Assembly: GCA_023807065.1 (NCBI GenBank)
Contig: JAJJLU010003532.1
Location: forward strand, 1 to 59,039
Direction of reading: 5' to 3'
DNA from: Isotricha intestinalis
Taxonomy: Eukaryota > Ciliophora > Litostomatea > Vestibuliferida > Isotrichidae
DNA: 59,039 nucleotides
Of the stretch, positions 53,013-59,039 are shown one piece after another (position 1 is the first letter of the stretch; every line of letters starts with the position of its first letter). A program made the position numbers and the translations under genes. A model generated the notes under the pieces. It did no database searches and was not told where the DNA came from. It saw only the letters and a list, made by a program, of their open reading frames with translations.

Positions 53013-53912
53013 AATAAATATAAATAATTTTCTATTTATTCTAGTCTTTATTATTATGATATTTTTTATTAAATTTGAAAAAAAAATAATTAATTATATA
53101 ATTTAACTATAAAATATATCAAAAAAATATGTAATATTATTAAATAAATTCATTATTCATCATAAATAAGTTTTTCCTCTTATATTACATAATTTTTTTT
53201 CATTTAATTGTTAATAATAAAATTTTTGATTTTTTATTTAATGGATTTTCTTTTTTTATTGTTCTTCAATTTTAATAAATATATTTTTAAATTATCTTTT
53301 TTTATATTTGAACTATTTTTTTAAATTATTATTATAATTAATGTATTTTTTTAGATACCTGAAAGAGATAAAATTCCTTTTTATCTTTTGAAGAATTTTT
53401 TCTTTTTCTTTAAATTTTTTTATTTTATTTAACTTTAAAATATATTATTATTTTTATTAGTAATAACAATTTTGAAGTATTTTTTTTCATTTTTTCATTT
53501 ATAATATAAGGAATATCATGAATTATTATAGTTTAATTAATTATTATTATTATTATTATATTATTTATTTAAAGGAGAACAAATGTAAGAAGATTATTTT
53601 TTTTTTTATTATATTTTAGAATATTTTTTAATTATTATTATCTTAAATTCGAAATTTAATTGAATTTTTAAATGAAATTTTCTATTTTTAATATATATTT
53701 CTACTTTCATTCATATTTTATGTGTTTTATTTTAAATTTAAAATAAATCAAAATTTTTTTTCTTAATTATATTTTTACTATTATTTCATATGTGTTTTTT
53801 TATTATAGATATTACCTATTTTATTTATTTTAACAATTAGGAAAAAAATTACATACATTCTAATTATACTTTTAGTTTATTTTTATTTATATTTGTTTTT
53901 ATGATTTTCTTT
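53013..53912. other. Longest spacer; no gene seen
   Basis: About 900 bp between converging genes, nearly all A/T with long T runs. No frame over about 25 codons has coding character on either strand; the phrase IPERDKIPFYLLKNFF near 53356 is the best and is short. No RNA gene or strong hairpin was recognised. Confidence 0.6.
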
Positions 53913-56237
53913 TTATTTTTGTACTAATTTTAAAAATTCTTCTGGATTAAATGCATTTTTATTGTTTTGTAAATCATTTTGAATTAATGAATCATTTATA
54001 AAAGAATTTTTAAAATGATTTAAATTATTAGAAGAATTTTTTTGCTTTTGTTCAAGTTCTTTTTTTTTTTTTTCTTCTTCTAATTTTTTTCTATTATTTT
54101 CTTCTTCGATTTTCTTTTTTCTTTCTTCTTCTAATTTTTTTCTATTATTTTCTTCTTCAAATTTCTTTTTTCTTTCTTCTTCTAATTTTTTTCTTTTTTC
54201 TTCTTCTTTTTTTTTTTTTATTTCTTCTAATTTTTTTATTCTTTCTTCTTCTAATTGTTTTTCTTCTAATTTAAATTTTTCAATTTCTTCTTTTGAATTT
54301 AATTTAACTACAACTTTTTCGATTAATGTAATATAATCATTAAATAAATAATTTTCTTTTAATTTATCTTTTTCCATTTCAATAATCATTTCTTTAAAAT
54401 ATCTTTGAATAAAAGGTCTTTTATTAATTTCTTTAAAATACATTTTAATTTCTTCTCTGTTCGTTTTTTCTAATTCTTGATAAATTTTTTTCAAATTATT
54501 TATTATATTATTTTCTTTTTCTTTTAAAAGGAAATTTATAAATTCTTCTAAATTTAAATCACCTGAATAATTTTTTATTAATTTTTTTTCTATTAATTCA
54601 TTAGTTGAAATACAATTAATTAAAGTTTTTTCATATCCGTAATATTGATTAAAACATAATATAATTTCTTTAAAATTAATTTTATTATTTATTTGATGAT
54701 TATCAAATAATTGTTTTAAATATTTTTCTTCTTTTTCTTTTTGAAATTGTTTTATATAAAAATGATGAATATATTTAATAGTTAAATTAATAAATTGATT
54801 ATTTTTATCAATTTCTTTATTTCTTAAATTATAAGTTCTATCACTTCTATCACTAATAACATCATTAAATTTACGTTTATAATTAATTTGAGACTTTAAA
54901 ATTTTTTTTTTCTTTTCATAAGAAATATTATTTTCACTATTTTCATCATCATTATTATTATTAATTAAAATAACATTAGTTCCATCTTCAATTTCACTTG
55001 AATTAAAAGATTTTTCATTAATTTTATCATAATTTTTATAATTATTATCATATGAATTTTTCTTATTTGAATTAGTATTAATATCTTCATCTAAATCATC
55101 AAATTCTTTTAAACTAATAAACCAAGAATGTTCTAAACATTTTTTAACATCAAATCTATTTATAATATTCCTAACAATCATTTTTTTTAATAAATCAATT
55201 GATTCATTACTTAAATTATTATAAATATTAAATTCAATTTTCTGATTTTTAATATTATTAATTACTTCATTATAATTATTCCCGTTAAATAATTTCTTTC
55301 CAAATAACATTTCATACATAATAACTCCAATAGACCAAATATCACATTTTGTATTATATTTTCTATTAATTATTTCAGGAGAAACATAATAAGGTAAATT
55401 ATTAATAGGAATATTATTTGAAGGATTATTATTCAATGAATATGAAGAACCAAAATTTAATAATTTAATTTCACATAATTCTTCATCTTTTTTTTTTATT
55501 ATTTTTTCTATTAAAATATTTTCTGGTTTTATATCTGTATGAACATAATTCTTTGAATTTAAATATTCTATTGTTTTTAATATTTGGTTTATTATATATT
55601 TAGTTTGATTTTCAGTAAATTGTTTATTTTTTTCTATATATTTTTCTAATGTTCCGAATTCACAAAATTCAGATATTAAATAAAAATTATTTTCATCAAA
55701 TAAATATTGTTCTATTTGAATAATATTATCATGTTTTAATGTTTTTAAAACTTTAATTTGAGATAAAACTTTATTTTCATCATAATTATCATTAAAATAA
55801 CTTTTGAAGATAACTTTTAAATTTTTAAAAATTTTTTTATCTTTTTTCAATCTAATTTTAAAATTAATAGACATTTGATTTTTTGAAATTTCTTCAATAA
55901 TTTCATAATCATTTAAAATTTCAGGTAAATTAAAATTATATACATGAATACTTTTTATAATAGAACTTTCTTCAGGAGGAGATTGAATTATTTCTGCTTT
56001 AATTTCTCTACTTTCACTATTATTTTCTACATTAATATTTGATATTATTTTATTACTGTTTTTATTTGTTATTAATATTTCTTCATTTGCACTTTTCTTA
56101 TTTTGAATTTTATATATTTCTTTTATACTTGAATTATTCATACTATTTGATATATTATTTTTTTTATTATTGTCTGTTTTTGAATCATGATTATTATCAT
56201 TTAATTTTATTATTTCTGTTGAATGAACACAACCCAT
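53913..56237 (-). CDS. Acylated CDPK-like pseudokinase with coiled-coil tail
   Basis: 774 residues. It starts MGCVHS, the consensus for N-myristoylation at Gly2 plus palmitoylation at Cys3, so membrane binding is likely. The kinase-like domain spans about 113-375. Its glycine loop lacks GxGxxG (ISKNQMS); the VAIK lysine appears retained; the HRD is HTD (233-235); DFG is NFG with Asn261, losing the Mg-binding Asp; APE is SPE. This is a predicted pseudokinase. A degenerate EF-hand-like stretch lies around 490-580, and residues about 650-725 are a charged coiled coil built of 17-residue repeats. The family is CDPK-like by lobe order. Confidence 0.85.
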   Translation of the reverse strand: MGCVHSTEIIKLNDNNHDSKTDNNKKNNISNSMNNSSIKEIYKIQNKKSANEEILITNKNSNKIISNINVENNSESREIKAEIIQSPPEESSIIKSIHVYNFNLPEILNDYEIIEEISKNQMSINFKIRLKKDKKIFKNLKVIFKSYFNDNYDENKVLSQIKVLKTLKHDNIIQIEQYLFDENNFYLISEFCEFGTLEKYIEKNKQFTENQTKYIINQILKTIEYLNSKNYVHTDIKPENILIEKIIKKKDEELCEIKLLNFGSSYSLNNNPSNNIPINNLPYYVSPEIINRKYNTKCDIWSIGVIMYEMLFGKKLFNGNNYNEVINNIKNQKIEFNIYNNLSNESIDLLKKMIVRNIINRFDVKKCLEHSWFISLKEFDDLDEDINTNSNKKNSYDNNYKNYDKINEKSFNSSEIEDGTNVILINNNNDDENSENNISYEKKKKILKSQINYKRKFNDVISDRSDRTYNLRNKEIDKNNQFINLTIKYIHHFYIKQFQKEKEEKYLKQLFDNHQINNKINFKEIILCFNQYYGYEKTLINCISTNELIEKKLIKNYSGDLNLEEFINFLLKEKENNIINNLKKIYQELEKTNREEIKMYFKEINKRPFIQRYFKEMIIEMEKDKLKENYLFNDYITLIEKVVVKLNSKEEIEKFKLEEKQLEEERIKKLEEIKKKKEEEKRKKLEEERKKKFEEENNRKKLEEERKKKIEEENNRKKLEEEKKKKELEQKQKNSSNNLNHFKNSFINDSLIQNDLQNNKNAFNPEEFLKLVQK
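54050..54260. repeat. 51-bp coding repeat in pseudokinase tail
   Basis: Three imperfect copies of a 17-codon unit reading KKLEEERKKKFEEENNR on the minus strand, within a longer K/E-rich stretch. It encodes a continuous charged helix and is a candidate for length variation. Confidence 0.78.
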
Positions 56238-56753
56238 AATTTTTTATTTTTTTAAATATTTTGTATTTTATTTATTTTTAACTTGAAAGTTTTGAAGAGA
56301 AAAATTTTATTTAAGAATCTAATTTTTTTTTTTTTCAAATGGTGTTTGTTCAATTAAAAATAAATAATAAATATTAGTTATTCAAATATATATATTAAAA
56401 AAAGCATAAATATAATATTTTTCTTATAAATATATTAAGCAATAAAATATTTTATCTTCACTAATATTCTTTATTTTTCTTTTATCTTTATTCATTTATT
56501 TTTTATAAGATTGTTAAATATTTCTTTAGGTTTAGTTCATCTTTTATTTTCAATTAAGATGAAATTATATATAATTTACTTGAAAAAGTCTTTAATCAAC
56601 TTTCCTTCAATTAAAAATTCTACAAACAATTCTTAAATAATTAAAGCCCAAAAAAATATTTATACTTTCTAAAAAAATCCAAATTTAAATATATAATAAA
56701 TAAACCGATTTATTTTTAAATTTAATAATTCTAAAAAAAAATATAAAAAAAAA
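56238..56753. promoter_or_regulatory. Divergent 5' region, 516 bp
   Basis: Separates two head-to-head genes. A/T-only blocks flank a slightly richer core (56500-56650) in which DEIIYNLLEKVFNQLSFN is readable before TAA; this may be a remnant. Both promoters must lie here, but I can define no box. Confidence 0.4.
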
Positions 56754-57614
56754 ATGTCAGAACCATTTCACTTTAAAGAAGGTTCTAAATTCTTAATATC
56801 ATCAGCTCCAAAAACATCATCATCACAAAAAATAAATAGACGTTATCATTCTGAGCAATTATCACCAAATCAAAAAAATTTTACATCTATAAATCCAGTA
56901 AAACCATATAAAAGAATTTCTCCAATAAAAATAGCAGATACAGGAATAAATCCAGAACAAACATTTATTAATTTTATTAAAAAAGATTTTCAAAAACCAT
57001 ATATTAAACCAAATTTAAAATTAGAAAAATTTACTCCTACAAATCCTTTAAAATGGAGTCTTGGATATACTTATAAATGCAATGATATAAATTTAATTCC
57101 TAAATTTTCTAATTTTAAAGAATATTATTTTTCAAAAAATACAAATGAAGAAATTTTAAATTATCAAAATAATTATTTAAATACTGATAATATTAGTATT
57201 CGTCCAAGAATTATTAATAAAAGTTATAACGATAATTCTTTTGTTAATTTAAAACAAAAATTTGGTCCTTTTTCAGAAAGTAAAAATTGTTGGATTCCTA
57301 AACATTATATTAATGGGACTGTTGCTAATAAAAATTCTGTTTCTTATAATATTATTAATAATTTAGATTATAATTTTTCTGGAAAAAAAGGAAATGATTT
57401 ATTTGATAAAAAAATCAATAACAGAAAAAAAGGAATCTCTGAATTTGAAGATATTAAAAATCCTTCTAATCCAAAATTTAATCAAGAATTTAATGAGTTA
57501 ATTAGTAATAATAATAAAATTTTCTATAATGTTAAAGGACCTTTCACTCATTTATATGATTCTAGTGCTCAAAATGGAAATATTTATTTACCTTTTAAAA
57601 GAGAAAAAAACTAA
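56754..57614 (+). CDS. Unknown protein, possibly axonemal
   Basis: 286 residues without a family I recognise. It is basic, Asn/Lys/Pro-rich, with no membrane segment. Conspicuous conserved-looking stretches are LGYTYKCNDINLIPKFSNFK, CWIPKHYINGTVANKNSVSY and GPFTHLYDSSAQNGNIYLPF. The repeated short Pro/Tyr motifs, aromatic residues in a disordered background and C-terminal YDSSAQ resemble microtubule inner proteins of cilia, but that is a guess. Start is the first ATG after a run of A. It faces the pseudokinase gene head-to-head. Confidence 0.6.
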   Translation: MSEPFHFKEGSKFLISSAPKTSSSQKINRRYHSEQLSPNQKNFTSINPVKPYKRISPIKIADTGINPEQTFINFIKKDFQKPYIKPNLKLEKFTPTNPLKWSLGYTYKCNDINLIPKFSNFKEYYFSKNTNEEILNYQNNYLNTDNISIRPRIINKSYNDNSFVNLKQKFGPFSESKNCWIPKHYINGTVANKNSVSYNIINNLDYNFSGKKGNDLFDKKINNRKKGISEFEDIKNPSNPKFNQEFNELISNNNKIFYNVKGPFTHLYDSSAQNGNIYLPFKREKN

Positions 57615-58394
57615 ATTCGTTTTTTCCTTATTTATTTATTTTTTTGTTTTTTTTAAGGAATTTTATTTATTTATTTTTTTTTAATCAAAATATAATTAAT
57701 GTTCTTGTTTAATCATTGTTAAAAAATAAAAGAATATAATAAAAATATATTTTATCAAATATAATTCAATTATTATAATATAATATATATTCCAAAATTA
57801 AATTCTTTTGAATTATCCCTCAATCAAAAAGATAATAGAAGAAAAAAATAATTCAACCTGAAAATAAAGATTTAAAAAATTCAAATATAATAAAAGCAAT
57901 AATGATAAAAAATAGATATATATTTTTAAAACATTTAATAACAATAAATTTAATTATAAATAATAAAAGTTCAATAATCAAAGGAAATATAATATCTCAT
58001 TTTCAACATAAGTTTCAATTGATTTGTATGATAGAATTATATTAAAAAAAGATAATTTTTGAAAGTGAATGATAGATTATATGAAATATATAATTCACAT
58101 GATTCTTCTATAATTGAAATATTTCTTTCATTTTGAAAAAAATGAAGAATATATTTTTATTTTATTCTCTGAAAGGGTATATTTAAACCTTATGATAAAA
58201 TATCTAACATATTTGATAAAAGGGTATGAAAACAATTATTTATTTATGTAATTATTTTATTTGTTCAAATTTTAAATCATATTTTTGAACATTCAAAATA
58301 TTAAAAAAATATATTATTAACCAATTCACTGTCGGCTTTTTTTTTAAAATTTTATATATTATTTTATGTGTTTTAAATTTAAAATAATAAATAA
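57615..58394. other. Intergenic region with coding-like fragments
   Basis: 780 bp. 57839-58045 is an open frame of 68 codons (ATG at 57902) reading IIQPENKDLKNSNIIKAIM, and about 58065-58134 reads VNDRLYEIYNSHDSSIIEIF before TGA, in another frame. No GT-AG join between them was found that stays open. They look like pieces of an eroded gene. The rest is A/T spacer. Confidence 0.4.
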
Positions 58395-58625
58395 ATGGAA
58401 GATATTAAAGATGAAGAAAATTCTGATTCTTCTTTTATACTTTCAGATTTTGATTCTGAATCAAATAAAGAAGAATCTCTCCAAGAAGAGCAATATCATA
58501 TTGAATCTTTTGGCAATAATTGGGAAGAAATAAATGAAGGAATATTGGATAATAGAAGTGAAAATTCTATTATAAATAATATAAATTTAAATAATAAAAA
58601 AAATTTAATTTTTCCTGTTGATTAA
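58395..58625 (+). CDS. Small acidic protein, unknown
   Basis: 76 residues, strongly acidic in the first 50 (EENSDSSFILSDFDSESNKE), then Asn-rich. One Trp in FGNNWEEI gives it a possible ordered core. No family is recognised. A further open frame (KKQKKRKWKNIKAENK) follows after 58640, but no clean GT-AG intron links them. It could be the N-terminal exon of a longer gene running towards the window edge. Confidence 0.45.
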   Translation: MEDIKDEENSDSSFILSDFDSESNKEESLQEEQYHIESFGNNWEEINEGILDNRSENSIINNINLNNKKNLIFPVD

Positions 58626-58765
58626 TTTGTTTATTTTTTATAAATGATTTACTAAATAAAATAATTAAATATACAAATATATATGGTAATAATAAATTTT
58701 CTAAAAGTAAAGCAAAAAAACAAAAAAAAAGAAAATGGAAAAATATAAAGGCAGAAAATAAACCC
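58626..58765. other. Short spacer before the satellite
   Basis: A/T-rich with a Lys-rich open frame 58640-58765 (KFSKSKAKKQKKRKWKN) that runs into the satellite. No start codon of its own is convincing. Confidence 0.35.
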
Positions 58766-59039
58766 GTTTCCGGTTTTCCGGTTTTCCGGTCAGTTTTCCG
58801 GTTTTCCGGTCAAATTTCCGGTTTTCCGGTTTTCCGTTCAATTTTCAGGTTTTCCGGTTAAATATTTTACAGTCAAATTTCCGGTTGTCCGTTCAATTTT
58901 CCAGTTTTCCCGTCAATTTTCCGGTTTTTCGTTCAATTTTCGGGTTTTCTGTTCAATTTTCATGTTTATCCTTGTCAAATCTTTTCCAGTCAAATTTCCG
59001 GTTTTCCGTTCAATTTTCCTGTTTTACGGTCAATTTACG
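58766..59039. repeat. 20-bp satellite array at the right edge
   Basis: Imperfect tandem array with consensus TTTTCCGGTTTTCCGGTCAA, itself made of two TTTTCCGGT units plus CAA. About 13 copies are visible, some expanded by an extra nonamer, others diverged. The array continues beyond the window. GC is about 40%, roughly twice that of flanking DNA. It is not a standard ciliate telomere repeat. Confidence 0.88.

Noticed and set aside
53013..53912. tRNA or other RNA gene in the long spacer
   Set aside because: No GC-richer cloverleaf-capable stretch or tRNA box sequences were seen.
58640..58765. Second exon for the acidic ORF at 58395
   Set aside because: Only GTTGAT is available as donor and each acceptor gives a stop immediately or within a dozen codons; other introns here all begin GTAA.
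58766..59039. CRISPR array or telomere at the right edge
   Set aside because: No spacers between units, eukaryotic context, and the unit differs from C4A2/C4A4-type ciliate telomeres.

Overview
The window looks like nuclear DNA of a very AT-rich, gene-dense protist, most probably a ciliate that keeps the standard genetic code. Seen directly: about 27 protein genes in some 59 kb, short gaps, A/T-only spacers, Asn/Lys/Ile-rich proteins, arginine almost always AGA and glutamine CAA. Long open frames contain no internal TAA/TAG/TGA, and all three triplets end genes (TAA nearly always, TGA at 6622-6624, TAG at 9496-9498). Inferred from families: an EF-hand/PH/kinase protein, motorless MyTH4-FERM, SHIPPO, MORN and TLDc proteins, and a decayed gene resembling a ciliate multi-pass membrane protein family. 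AT-rich rumen/litostome ciliates use the standard code and are one candidate group; this assignment is inference. Five tiny introns (27-51 nt, GTAA...TAG) were found by restoring reading frames in four genes.

Layout. 1-949: edge and non-coding sequence. 949-6624 (+): PITH-domain protein, UDP-glucose dehydrogenase, a small membrane protein, an arrestin-like protein and a MORN protein. 7073-17001 (-): a small Cys-containing protein, an FHA/coiled-coil protein, a 1999-residue bridge-like lipid-transfer protein and an R2R3 Myb. 17098-18802: a degraded membrane-protein gene. 18893-27174: an unknown protein, a SHIPPO protein, a Ulp/SENP protease, a TLDc protein and a head-to-head pair of arrestin-like paralogs. 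27349-39959: B-box/kelch protein, MyTH4-FERM protein, EF-hand/PH kinase, DBF4, an F-box-like protein with a coding minisatellite, two unknown proteins and a B-box/MORN protein. 40057-53012: oxysterol-binding-related protein, ISWI ATPase, AGC-type kinase, a catalytically dead otubain fused to zinc fingers, and a DDT/WHIM protein that may partner ISWI. 53913-58625: an acylated pseudokinase and two unknown proteins. The right edge (58766-59039) is a GC-richer 20-bp satellite unlike anything else here.

There are no operons. Genes sit in convergent, divergent and tandem pairs with 13 to about 900 bp between them. Functional threads are chromatin/replication (ISWI, DDT/WHIM, Myb, DBF4, Ulp), ciliary or cortical structure (SHIPPO, MORN, MyTH4-FERM, FHA), lipid transfer (BLTP, ORP) and signalling (three kinases, all with a non-canonical DFG). 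The most distinctive items are these: all three kinases deviate at DFG; an otubain has lost both Cys and His; DBF4 is recoverable only through two 28-nt introns; and the right edge carries the satellite.
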